Shown: positions 9,040-16,993 of the stretch, one piece after another
How the letters are laid out: each line of letters starts with the position of its first letter
Position numbering within the stretch: the stretch's first letter is position 1
Assembly (NCBI RefSeq): GCF_016904885.1
Contig: NZ_JADWYI010000001.1
Span: forward strand, 1,922,001 to 1,986,000
DNA from: Archangium primigenium
GTDB taxonomy: Bacteria > Myxococcota > Myxococcia > Myxococcales > Myxococcaceae
Length of the DNA: 64,000 bases
Reading direction: 5' to 3'
Translations under genes and position numbers: made by a program
The notes under the pieces: generated by a model
What the model was told of the DNA's origin: nothing
The model's database searches: none
What the model saw: only the letters and a program-made list of their open reading frames with translations

Positions 9040-10580
9040 AGGATGAATCCCCACGACTTGAGTTCGAGGACGGCTTGTCTCATGGATTCCTTCCAGTGGG
9101 CAAGTCCGGTGCGGTTGGCCCCTCGTTCCCTCATCGCGCTGAAGCTACCCGAGAGAAATTCGTCGATGTCATCTGCGGTCTGGCACACGCCCGAGGAGAC
9201 GAGTTGAAGCGCCAGTTGACTGAATACCTTCGGATCAATCCGAGGAGTGAGGGGAGTGGTCTGATCGGGAGTGAGATAAGTCGCGATGGTCTGTCGCTCA
9301 AAGAATTGATCCGTGGCCATGAAGATAACGCTCCCATGCGAGTGCTGGGAACCCATGCGCCCGACTCTGCCGGCCATGTTGTGGAATTCGCTCGCGGACA
9401 GGGGCTTCTTGGATTTGCTCCGGCTGTCCCACAATTTCCAGTCGTCGAAGACCGCTGTTTTGAAGGGGAAGTTGACCCCGGCTGCCAGGGTGCTGGTCGC
9501 GAAGACCACATCGAGTTTTCTTGAGTTTAGTTGCTCCTCCACCACGATCCGTTCTTCCTCAAGCAGGTCGGAGGTGTGAAAGGCGAACCGCTGAGGAATG
9601 ATGCTGGACAGTGTCCTCGCGGATGCTGTGGGTTCTCTCAGAGGGGGAAGAAGCGGTTGCTTGGGCGAGAAGCGCACTCCTCGGACCCGGGCATAGTTCT
9701 GGACGGATTGTTCTACCCGCTTCTTGGACATACAGAAGACCACGATGGGCAGGTTCGACTTGTCCTGTACCAGGTTCATGAGCACCGTGTCGGGGTTGTA
9801 CCCTTCCTGGGGTGAACGGTTCCTCTCGGAAACACCTGCTTCCGGCTGATCCGTCTTGAATGTGAGCGCCCGTGTGGAAGTCCGGCATTCGTAATGGAGG
9901 TGCTTCTCCCGGCGTTCGAGCCGGATGAGGATGACTTCGAGCCAGTCCTTCAAGTCTCTCGCATCGCGCGCGTCGATGACCGCTGAGAGGCCGATAAACT
10001 GTCCCCAGCGCGCCTTCCGGAGGAGTGTCAGCAAGACCTCGATGTTACGGCCCCGATTCTCATCCCCAAGGATTTGAATTTCGTCGCAGACGATGGCGCA
10101 GTGGGACATGTCCGTGCTGATGCCCGTGCCAGAAATCATCGCGAGATACTTCTCGTAGGTTGCGACGAGGATGGACGAGTTCAAGGGCTCCGACGGAATG
10201 TTTCCCGCACCATCCTCGACGGTATCGCCGTTCGCCAGGACGATGCTCGTCCTGTCCTTATTCAGGTGGCGGTCACACAGAAGCTTCAAAAGTTCCTCGA
10301 ACTTCTGCCTGGCCAATGCGCGATGCGTGACCAGATACACGGCGCGGCGGGAGTTGCGCGAGAAGATCCAACTGGACAGGGCCCACACGCCGACGAGGGT
10401 TTTTCCCGTGGACGTCGGTGCCACGACGAGCAGGGACTCGCCTCGCGCAACTCCCTGGCTCAATGCTTCATGCTGGACGTCGGTCAGGGATGGTGCGCCC
10501 TCTTTCGTTCTGGGAACGAGCTCCGCGTCACCGAGGAGTGCATCAGGAAGACCGTGGTTCGCGGGTAGGCTAAACTTCAT
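9036..10580 (-). CDS. Ski2-like superfamily 2 helicase core (split helicase)
   Basis: A 514-residue SF2 helicase core. Walker A is APTSTGKT at 54-61, motif II is DEIQ at 166-169 (DEIH/DEVH in most Ski2 proteins), motif III is SAV at 199-201, motif V is ATSTLAAGVNFPF at 361-373 and motif VI is HNMAGRVGRMG at 400-410. It ends at LELKSWGFIL, in the middle of what is normally a winged-helix domain; the rest of a Ski2 helicase is found in the next gene. The chosen ATG at 10580 has a GAGGG ribosome site; the longer open frame to 11198 crosses the neighbouring plus-strand gene. Its role is probably ATP-driven translocation on nucleic acid to feed or license the partner nuclease (inference). Confidence 0.82.
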   Translation of the reverse strand: MKFSLPANHGLPDALLGDAELVPRTKEGAPSLTDVQHEALSQGVARGESLLVVAPTSTGKTLVGVWALSSWIFSRNSRRAVYLVTHRALARQKFEELLKLLCDRHLNKDRTSIVLANGDTVEDGAGNIPSEPLNSSILVATYEKYLAMISGTGISTDMSHCAIVCDEIQILGDENRGRNIEVLLTLLRKARWGQFIGLSAVIDARDARDLKDWLEVILIRLERREKHLHYECRTSTRALTFKTDQPEAGVSERNRSPQEGYNPDTVLMNLVQDKSNLPIVVFCMSKKRVEQSVQNYARVRGVRFSPKQPLLPPLREPTASARTLSSIIPQRFAFHTSDLLEEERIVVEEQLNSRKLDVVFATSTLAAGVNFPFKTAVFDDWKLWDSRSKSKKPLSASEFHNMAGRVGRMGSQHSHGSVIFMATDQFFERQTIATYLTPDQTTPLTPRIDPKVFSQLALQLVSSGVCQTADDIDEFLSGSFSAMRERGANRTGLAHWKESMRQAVLELKSWGFIL

Positions 10581-10634
10581 GCATCCCTCATGGAGAGTGA
10601 CGCAAAAAACATGGCGGACGGCTCCTGCCCTTTC

Positions 10635-10654
10635 CATACCCCCTTGGAGGTATG
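10635..10654. promoter_or_regulatory. Imperfect palindrome upstream of the helicase gene
   Basis: CATACCCCC and GGAGGTATG flank a central TT, giving 9-base arms with one mismatch, 55 bases upstream of the helicase start. The position and symmetry suit a dimeric regulator binding at the operon promoter. No regulator gene is seen in the island. Confidence 0.35.
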
Positions 10655-10796
10655 ACACCGCAGTCATGCTGAGGGGCAATGTGCTTGTTGAACTGGCTCC
10701 CGTGAATGGCCACCGGTTTCCGTCATGAGCGGAGACGCGGGAACTCTTTGGCTGGCCGGGTGTCCGAGCGGGCGTCTCTTTCCACGGAGGTCCGCC

Positions 10797-11165
10797 ATGC
10801 TGGATGCATTCGTTGCTGGAGGATTCGGGATGTACCCCACGCTGCTCGCGGGGCTCGGACTGCTGGCCGCTTGTCTGCGCTACGCCCGCCGCCCCGAGGC
10901 CCGTCATGTCCCCTTGATGCTCTGTCTGGGGCTCTTCACGTTGATGGCGGGCGCGCTCGGCTTCGTCACCGGCGTGATGGCGATGCTCCGCGGCTTCGGA
11001 ACGTCCGCGGGCGACGTGCGCCCAGAGGTCGTCCTGTCCCTCGGGCTCCAGGAGTCGCTGCACAACATCGCGCTGGCCCTCCTCTTGGTCACCCTGTCCG
11101 TGCTGGCGGCGTCCGTGGGGGCCTGGCGGCTGTCTCACCGCGTCTCCTCGCCCGTGCCCGCCTAG
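10797..11165 (+). CDS. Small membrane protein resembling the start of MotA/TolQ/ExbB proteins
   Basis: A 122-residue protein with three hydrophobic segments (about 10-27, 38-58 and 84-108). The N terminus AFVAGGFGMYPTLLAGL recalls the first helix of MotA/TolQ/ExbB proton-channel subunits, and the remaining helices are laid out similarly, but the protein stops before the family's conserved C-terminal helices finish. The ATG at 10797 is preceded by ACGGAGG, a good ribosome site, so the longer upstream frame was not used. It lies at the edge of the low-GC island but has the high GC of the chromosome. No partner (ExbD/TolR) gene is nearby. Function uncertain. Confidence 0.6.
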   Translation: MLDAFVAGGFGMYPTLLAGLGLLAACLRYARRPEARHVPLMLCLGLFTLMAGALGFVTGVMAMLRGFGTSAGDVRPEVVLSLGLQESLHNIALALLLVTLSVLAASVGAWRLSHRVSSPVPA

Positions 11166-11302
11166 GAACCCGGACAGGCCCGGGGATGGTTTCCGCACCG
11201 AGGGCTTGCCCGCTCGTCCGCCTCTTCGGGTGAGCCCTGGAAGGGAGGGCGCGGCGCGGAGCGAGCCGGTAGACTCCCGAGCGTCACGAAGGGAGACGCC
11301 GT

Positions 11303-13087
11303 TTGGGGGCTCGATCCTCCTCCACCATCCAGGCGATGACCGCCGTGGGCTTCCTGCTGCTGTTCTACGCGGGCGCCCTGGGCGTGGCGGGGCTGCTGCT
11401 GGCGCTGCCCTACCTGCTGTACACGACCCACCGCTTCCACGCGCTGCTCACCGTGCTGTGCCTGGCGGGCTCGGGCGCGCTCGTGTGGAGCCTCTGGCCG
11501 CGCTTCGAGCGCTTCGTGCCCCCGGGGCTCCGGCTCACCGAGGCGGAGCATCCCCGGCTGTTCGCCGCCATCCGCGACGTGGCCGGGCGCATGGGCACGC
11601 GCATGCCGGACGCCGTGTACCTGGTGGAGGACGTGAACGCGTATGTCCTCCAGGTGGGCGGCGTGCTCGGACTGGGCGGGCAGCGGGTGCTCTGCGTGGG
11701 CCTGGGCCTGCTCGCGGTGGACGACTTGTCGCAGTGGCGCGCGGCGGTGGCGCACGAGTTCGGCCATTTCCAGGGCGGGGACACGCGGCTCGTGGGGCTG
11801 CTGTGCGCCACGCGCTCGGCGATGATCCGCACCCTGGGCGGGTGGCGCTTCTTCTCCTGGGTCCCGGAGACCTTCCTGCGCCTGACGCAAGCCCTGAGCC
11901 GTCGGCAGGAACTGGTGGCGGACACGTGGAGCGTGCGGCTGGCGGGCAAGCGCGCGCACCTGTCCGGCCTGCGCTGGGAGGCCCTGCACGCGCGCGCCTG
12001 GCGCCGCTACCTGGCGCGCGAGGTGCTGCCCCTGGCGAGTCGGGGCGTGGTGCCGGACAACCTCTTCGAGGGCTACCGCCGCTACCTGGCGAGCGCGGAC
12101 TGGGCCGAGGGCCTGCGGGAGTGGGATGCCGCGTGCGAGCCGGCGAGCTGCCCGTACGACTCGCACCCGAGCCTGGAGGAGCGCATCGCCTTCGCCGAGC
12201 GGCTGGAGGCGCCGGACGTGCCCCCGGACGAGCGGCCCGCGTACACCCTGCTGTCGGACGCGGAGGCGCTGGAGCGGCGCTTCACGGCGCGGCTGTGGCC
12301 GCGCGCGGTGGAGTTCATCCCCTGGAGCGCGGCGGGCGAGCACTGGCGGGCGCTGTGGAACGAGACGGCCAGCCGCGTCCAGGCGCGGGTGCCGGACTTC
12401 AGCCTGGCGCGCGTGGCGGCGCTGGTGAAGGACGCGGGCGCGTGGGAGCCCTTCGCGGAGGCCATCCAGCCGCGGCTGGTGGGCTACCGGGCGCCGGACC
12501 GGGCCGAGCGCGTGCGGGAAGTGGTGGCCGGCTCGGTGAGCGCGTATCTGGCGAGCATCCTCTCCGCGCAGGGCCTCGCGTGGCGCACCTCGCCGGGGGA
12601 GCCGCTGCGGCTCGACTGCGCGGGGGAGCCGGTGGAGCCCGTGGCCCTGGTGGACGGCCTGCTGGCGGGCACGCTCGGCGCGGACACGCTGGAGCGGCTG
12701 CGCGAGCGGCTGGCGGTGGACGCGGACGCGGCGTGGCGTGTGCCGGAGTCAGCGCGCGCCGAGGCGCTCGAGCCCCGGGCCCCGGTGACGGTGGAGCGCA
12801 CGGGCGGCGCGGTGGTGGTGCGCGCGCCCTTCTCGCGCCTGGGCCTGCCCGAGTGCTGTGCCCTGTGCGGCGGCGAGCGCGCCCGCCACGTGGAGACGCG
12901 CTTCCACGTGGGCGGCATGCTGCGCGACGACGGCGACGTCACGCTCCCGGTGCCCGTCTGCCAGGCGCACGCGCACCAGCCGCACAAGGCCTTCAAGGTC
13001 CGCCACTACGAGGAGGAGTCGGACCTCATCACCCTGGAGGTGCCCACCTGGGAGTACGCGCGGCTCATCCAGCGCAGCAACGCGTGA
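11303..13087 (+). CDS. M48-family zinc metallopeptidase with a cysteine-rich C-terminal extension
   Basis: A 594-residue membrane-associated peptidase. Two hydrophobic segments lie at about 12-35 and 45-65. The zinc motif HEFGH is at 151-155, and the downstream RRQELVADTW supplies the probable third ligand (Glu) of M48/HtpX-like enzymes. After the catalytic domain (to about residue 300) come some 290 residues without a recognised domain, including CCALCGG and two later conserved-looking Cys/His clusters that could bind metal. I chose the TTG at 11303 because AAGGGAG stands just upstream; the next ATG (11336) has no ribosome site. Such peptidases act in membrane protein or envelope quality control; the target here is unknown. 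Confidence 0.82.
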   Translation: MGARSSSTIQAMTAVGFLLLFYAGALGVAGLLLALPYLLYTTHRFHALLTVLCLAGSGALVWSLWPRFERFVPPGLRLTEAEHPRLFAAIRDVAGRMGTRMPDAVYLVEDVNAYVLQVGGVLGLGGQRVLCVGLGLLAVDDLSQWRAAVAHEFGHFQGGDTRLVGLLCATRSAMIRTLGGWRFFSWVPETFLRLTQALSRRQELVADTWSVRLAGKRAHLSGLRWEALHARAWRRYLAREVLPLASRGVVPDNLFEGYRRYLASADWAEGLREWDAACEPASCPYDSHPSLEERIAFAERLEAPDVPPDERPAYTLLSDAEALERRFTARLWPRAVEFIPWSAAGEHWRALWNETASRVQARVPDFSLARVAALVKDAGAWEPFAEAIQPRLVGYRAPDRAERVREVVAGSVSAYLASILSAQGLAWRTSPGEPLRLDCAGEPVEPVALVDGLLAGTLGADTLERLRERLAVDADAAWRVPESARAEALEPRAPVTVERTGGAVVVRAPFSRLGLPECCALCGGERARHVETRFHVGGMLRDDGDVTLPVPVCQAHAHQPHKAFKVRHYEEESDLITLEVPTWEYARLIQRSNA

Positions 13088-13113
13088 GCCGAGCGTTCGT
13101 GGCTGGACACTCG

Positions 13114-13140
13114 GCCGCGCGCGGCTTCCCGTCCGGACGG
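13114..13140. repeat. Two short perfect palindromes after the M48 gene
   Basis: GCCGCGCGCGGC (13114-13125) and CCGTCCGGACGG (13129-13140) are back-to-back 12-base palindromes between the peptidase stop and the next small gene. They may act in transcription termination or simply reflect GC-rich composition. Confidence 0.3.
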
Positions 13141-13175
13141 CCATGCACACCTTGTCCCATCAAGGAGGGGAGTGC

Positions 13176-13466
13176 ATGCCAGAGAAGCCGTCGACCACAC
13201 CCGATGCGCCGGTGAAGGAGCCCGAGCCGCGGACGCCACCTCAGAAGGAGCCGGTCACGCCTCCTCCCGAGCGCGAGCCGCCCAAGCCCGAGGTGCCCAA
13301 ACGCGAGCCGCCCACGCCCCAGGTGCCGGAGATCGAGCCGCCCAGCCGCAAGCCGGAGATCCGGGAGCCGGAGGGCTCGCCCGGGCCGGACACGTCGACG
13401 CCGGGCATCCACACGCCGCCGCCCATGCCGACGACGCCCGGCCAGCCGCCGAACATCATCGCCTGA
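13176..13466 (+). CDS. Small proline-rich disordered protein
   Basis: A 96-residue protein made almost only of Pro, Glu, Lys, Thr and Arg, in PE/PK/PR-type repeats such as PKPEVPKREPPTPQVPEIEP. The ATG at 13176 follows a very strong AAGGAGGGG ribosome site, which argues that it is real. No signal peptide, cysteine or hydrophobic stretch is present, so it should be an intrinsically disordered cytoplasmic protein. It converges on the acyl-CoA ligase gene. No function can be named. Confidence 0.6.
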   Translation: MPEKPSTTPDAPVKEPEPRTPPQKEPVTPPPEREPPKPEVPKREPPTPQVPEIEPPSRKPEIREPEGSPGPDTSTPGIHTPPPMPTTPGQPPNIIA

Positions 13467-13477
13467 GGCGCACCGCC

Positions 13478-15298
13478 CTAGTCACCGCCGCCCTTGGCGA
13501 AGAGGGCCTCGATGACCGGGGCGTAGTGTTCACTGACCACGTGGCGCCGCACCTTGAGGGAGGGCGTCAGCTCGTTGCGGTCGATGGTGAAGTCGTGGGC
13601 GAGGATGGCGAACTTGCGGATGGACTCGGCGCGCGACACCGAGCGGTTGGCGCCCTCCACGGCCTGCTCCACCTCGGCGCGCAGCGTGGGGTCCTCGGTC
13701 AGGGCCTCCAGCGTCTGGCCTTCCTTGCCGTTCTTCTTGCACCAGTGCGTGAAGGCCCCGGGGTCCAGCGTCACGAGCGCCGCGACGAACGGCTTGCCCT
13801 CGCCCACCACCATGGCCTGGCTGACGAGCGGGTGCTCGCGGATGCGGTCCTCCAGGGGGCCGGGCGCCACGTTCTTGCCCGCGGCCGTGACGAGGATCTC
13901 CTTCTTGCGGCCGGTGATGCGCAAGAAGCCCTGGGCATCCAGGCGGCCGAGGTCGCCCGTCTTGAGCCAGCCGTCCTCGGTGAAGGCGTTCTTCGTGGCC
14001 GCCTCGTTGTGCCAGTAGCCGCGCAGCACCTGGGGCCCCTGGACGAGGATCTCCCCGTCCTCGGCGATGCGCACCGTGGTGCCCGCCACCGCCTGACCCA
14101 CCGTGCCGATGCGATTGGCGTGGTCGGCGTTGACGGTCATCACCGGGCTCGTCTCCGTCATGCCGTAGCCCTCGAGCACCTTCACGCCCACGCCGTTGTA
14201 GAAGTGGTTGAGCCGCTCCTGCAGCGGCCCGCCGCCCGACACGAGGAAGCGCAGCTGGCCGCCGAGGATGCGGCGCAGCGTGGCGTACACGAGCCGATCG
14301 AACACGGCGTGCTTGATGCGCGTGACGAGCCCCAGCCGACCCTCGGCGCGATCGCGCGAGTACTGCACGGCCGTCTCCACGGCCTGGTCGAACACGCGCT
14401 CCTTGCCGGCCTGCTCGGCCTTCTGCCGCGCCGTCTGGAACACCTTCTCCAGCACGCGCGGCACGGTGCCGAACCAGGTGGGCTTCACCAGGGCGAGCTC
14501 CTCCACGAGCTTGCCGGCGCTGGTGGCGAAGGCGATGGACACGCCGCGCTCCACGGACGCGAGGAAGAGGATCTTCGCGAGCGCGTGGGCCAGGGGCAGG
14601 AAGAGCAGGGTGCGATCCTCTCCGCTGAACACGCGGCCCACGTGGTCGAGCACCTGCAAGGAGTTGACGCGGATGTTGCCGTGGGTGAGCTCGCAGCCCC
14701 GGGGCCGACCGGTGGTGCCCGAGGTGTAGATGAGCGTGGCGAGGATCGCGGGGGTGAGCGCCGCCAGTCGCTCCTCGAGCCGGGCCTCGTCCACCGCGTC
14801 GCCGAGCTTCTGCAGATGCTCGAGCGCGGCCTGATCGATGACGAAGGTGTGCTGGCACTCCGGCAGCCGGTCTTGCGCCTTGCGGTAGAGGGCGTGCAGG
14901 GCATCGGTCTCGAAGAAGGCGATCCGCGCGCCGCTGTCCTGGAGGATCCACTCCACCTGATCCGCGGACGAGGTCTCGTAGATGGGCACGGTGGTGGCGC
15001 CGGTGGCGAGGATGGCGAAGTCGAGCAGCGCCCACTCCACGCGCGTCTTGGACATGAGGGCCACGCGCTGGCCGGGCTCCACGCCGAGCGAGAGGAGGCC
15101 CCGCGCCACCCGGCGCACCGTGTCGACGATCTCCTTCACCGTCAGGGGCTCGAAGCGGTCGCCCACGCGGCGCGAGAACAGGACCTTGTCCGGCGTCTCG
15201 CGCGCGTGCTTCAGCAGGGGCTGGAGCAGGTGGCCGTCCGGGGGAAGGGACACGTGACCCTGTCCCGCGAATTCCTTGAGTTGCGAGGTGTCGCTCAT
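13478..15298 (-). CDS. Long-chain fatty acid-CoA ligase (AMP-forming)
   Basis: A 606-residue adenylate-forming enzyme of the eukaryote-like FAA1/long-chain acyl-CoA synthetase group. Key motifs: LIYTSGTTGRPRGCELTH (ATP/AMP-binding P-loop), GYGMTETSP, LKTGDLGRLDAQGFLRITGRKKE (the hinge region) and a C-terminal lysine-bearing NELTPSLKVRR segment. It activates fatty acids with ATP and CoA for beta-oxidation or lipid synthesis, which is relevant to the lipid-driven development of myxobacteria. No transmembrane segment is evident. It stands alone between convergent and co-directional neighbours. Chain-length specificity cannot be told from sequence. Confidence 0.92.
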   Translation of the reverse strand: MSDTSQLKEFAGQGHVSLPPDGHLLQPLLKHARETPDKVLFSRRVGDRFEPLTVKEIVDTVRRVARGLLSLGVEPGQRVALMSKTRVEWALLDFAILATGATTVPIYETSSADQVEWILQDSGARIAFFETDALHALYRKAQDRLPECQHTFVIDQAALEHLQKLGDAVDEARLEERLAALTPAILATLIYTSGTTGRPRGCELTHGNIRVNSLQVLDHVGRVFSGEDRTLLFLPLAHALAKILFLASVERGVSIAFATSAGKLVEELALVKPTWFGTVPRVLEKVFQTARQKAEQAGKERVFDQAVETAVQYSRDRAEGRLGLVTRIKHAVFDRLVYATLRRILGGQLRFLVSGGGPLQERLNHFYNGVGVKVLEGYGMTETSPVMTVNADHANRIGTVGQAVAGTTVRIAEDGEILVQGPQVLRGYWHNEAATKNAFTEDGWLKTGDLGRLDAQGFLRITGRKKEILVTAAGKNVAPGPLEDRIREHPLVSQAMVVGEGKPFVAALVTLDPGAFTHWCKKNGKEGQTLEALTEDPTLRAEVEQAVEGANRSVSRAESIRKFAILAHDFTIDRNELTPSLKVRRHVVSEHYAPVIEALFAKGGGD

Positions 15299-15395
15299 GG
15301 GCGGCGGACCCTACTACGGTCGACGCGCCGCGGCGCTCCGAAATGCCGCGGAGCGTCGAAGTGAGAATTCCCGAGGGATGAGACGCGGGCGGGGC

Positions 15396-15821
15396 CTATC
15401 GCCGCGCGAGGATGCGGCCCTGCCCGTCGAGGGCGTACTCAGCGCCCGCGTCGGGAACGGCGAAGCCCGGTGCGCAGGTGGACAGGTCGGGAGAGAACAG
15501 CACGAAGATGAGGTCCTCGCTCGCGCGCATGACCACGGTCCGGTAGTTCTCCCACCGCGCGAGGCACTGGAACTCGGGACCTTCCAGGTCCTCGGCGCGC
15601 ACATGGGGCGGGAGGTAGTCGTTCATCGCCACGGACAGGGCCCTCATCATGGCCCCATCGAGGCGCGTCCCACCTTCATAGGTGTCGGGGAAGGTGATGG
15701 CCGCGGCGGCCTCGGGTGGGGCGTGGTCGGGCTTCGAGTGCTTGTAGTAGCCGAAGTGACCGAGCAGCGCGCAGCCCGGGACGAGGCTCACGCAACCGAG
15801 CAGCAGGAGCAGGCGCTTCAT
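15396..15821 (-). CDS. Predicted lipoprotein of unknown function
   Basis: A 141-residue protein with a clear lipoprotein signal: Lys-Arg, a leucine-rich core and the lipobox LVPGC (Cys17). The mature part carries an AMNDYLPPHV segment, a CLARWENYRTVVMRA segment and an FSPDLSTCAPG segment, with two cysteines that could pair. The last residues (AEYALDGQGRILARR) form a short beta-like end. I recognise no family; similar short lipoproteins are common in myxobacteria. It is divergent from the next small gene, with about 85 bases between the starts. Confidence 0.68.
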   Translation of the reverse strand: MKRLLLLLGCVSLVPGCALLGHFGYYKHSKPDHAPPEAAAAITFPDTYEGGTRLDGAMMRALSVAMNDYLPPHVRAEDLEGPEFQCLARWENYRTVVMRASEDLIFVLFSPDLSTCAPGFAVPDAGAEYALDGQGRILARR

Positions 15822-15905
15822 GGATACTTGCTTGTATCAGGCTCAGCGCTTCCTCAGATGTCGGATGCGGCTGGCGCGTTCCCGGACTCGGGATAGCCTC
15901 GGCGC

Positions 15906-16154
15906 GTGAATTCCGACATCGTCATCCTGGTCGTGGGCGCGGTGCTCATCCTCGCGTTCTTCTACTGGTTCCTGCACCGGACCGAGGCGAGCCGCCTGCG
16001 CGATCAGTACTTCCTGCACATCCACCAGCCCCGCGCCGAGGCCGAGGCCTCGCTCGCCCGGCACATGGCCCGCGCCCAGGAGCAGCACCCCGGCAAGTCC
16101 GAGGCCTGGTACCTGCGCAAGATCCTCAATGACCTCCGGCGCGACCGGCGCTGA
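15906..16154 (+). CDS. Small single-pass membrane protein
   Basis: An 82-residue protein starting at GTG. Residues 5-23 form one transmembrane helix (DIVILVVGAVLILAFFYWFL), followed by a charged, helical cytoplasmic tail rich in Arg, Glu and His. It ends next to the convergent GAF gene, with 3 bases between stops. No family or function is recognised; size and layout fit a small membrane-anchored helper protein. Confidence 0.55.
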   Translation: MNSDIVILVVGAVLILAFFYWFLHRTEASRLRDQYFLHIHQPRAEAEASLARHMARAQEQHPGKSEAWYLRKILNDLRRDRR

Positions 16155-16157
16155 GCC

Positions 16158-16742
16158 TCAGCGCGTGCCCGTCGCGCAGATGGCCATCATCGTGCGCAGG
16201 TCCTCGCGCGTCTGGGCCATGGCCTCGCGCCGCAAGTCCTGGCGCAGCGCGTTGGACAGCGAGCGCGACAGCGTCTTGATCACCGTGAGCTCCGCGTCCG
16301 GCCAGCGCCGCTCGCTCTTGCAGTCGTCCAGCCGCAAGAAGCCCCACCAGGGCGCGTTCACCGTGCCCACGTTGATGGGGCTGAGCAGCACCGAGCGCAC
16401 CCCTTGCGCCTCCAGGTTCACGTTGAGCGAGCCCGGCACGTTGCGCGTCAGCTCCCACAGGGGCTGGCCCCGCGAGAGGATCTCCACCCAGCCGGGCATC
16501 TGATCCCTCAGCGGGAAGGTGCGCAGCAGGGGCGGCATGGGCGCCGAGCCCCAGGCGTGCCGCAGGGGCGCCAGCCGCTTGCCGGGCATCGTCTCGGTGC
16601 TGTTCTCGTAGATGAGCGCCCGATCCACCCCCAGCGCCCGGCCCACCAGCTCCAGCGCCTTCGTCACCGCGGGTCCCGCGAATCCTTGCTCCACCAATAA
16701 CTTGGAGGCTTCGGTCACCTTCGCGAACGCTTCGACGGACAT
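16158..16742 (-). CDS. Stand-alone GAF domain protein
   Basis: A 194-residue cytoplasmic protein. Most of it (about residues 8-170) reads as one GAF sensory domain: an ALELVGRALGVDRALIYEN entry, a central LLRTFPLRD segment, GQPLWELTRNVPGS, and a VRSVLLSPINVG core strand followed by WWGFLRLDDC and a helical exit RRWPDAELTVIKTLSRSLSNAL. No kinase, cyclase or DNA-binding output domain is attached, so it may act in trans on a partner or bind a small molecule. The ligand cannot be deduced. Confidence 0.75.
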   Translation of the reverse strand: MSVEAFAKVTEASKLLVEQGFAGPAVTKALELVGRALGVDRALIYENSTETMPGKRLAPLRHAWGSAPMPPLLRTFPLRDQMPGWVEILSRGQPLWELTRNVPGSLNVNLEAQGVRSVLLSPINVGTVNAPWWGFLRLDDCKSERRWPDAELTVIKTLSRSLSNALRQDLRREAMAQTREDLRTMMAICATGTR

Positions 16743-16993
16743 GGTGCTCTCCGGGGGTCGAGGGCCAACTCCGGGGCGATGGACAGCCCGCGAGATGCCA
16801 ATTTCTTGACAGGAACAACCGGATTAAACGGGAAAAGCAGACGAGTGTCAATGTGGGCACTCCTTTCTCGCTCCATGCGAAATCGCGAGCACTCCGAGAG
16901 GAAAAAGGGGGCCGGGTGGCGGCGCGGTGCACGTGCACGCTGCGTGACAAGAGGGCTTCCGGCGGCGGGCGGCGTTCATACCTTTGTCCGGCC

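Noticed and set aside
9036-9054. Explaining the split helicase purely as a sequencing frameshift
   Set aside because: Not excluded, but the ATGA stop-start overlap is a normal coupling signal and both halves keep good codon use, so a true two-gene arrangement was preferred.
7642-10580. Calling the helicase-nuclease pair a standard Hachiman system
   Set aside because: HamA is a short separate protein and HamB a full-length helicase; here the helicase itself is divided and the second half is fused to the nuclease.
16800-16830. TTGACA-like element before the PLD gene
   Set aside because: No -10 match at acceptable spacing.
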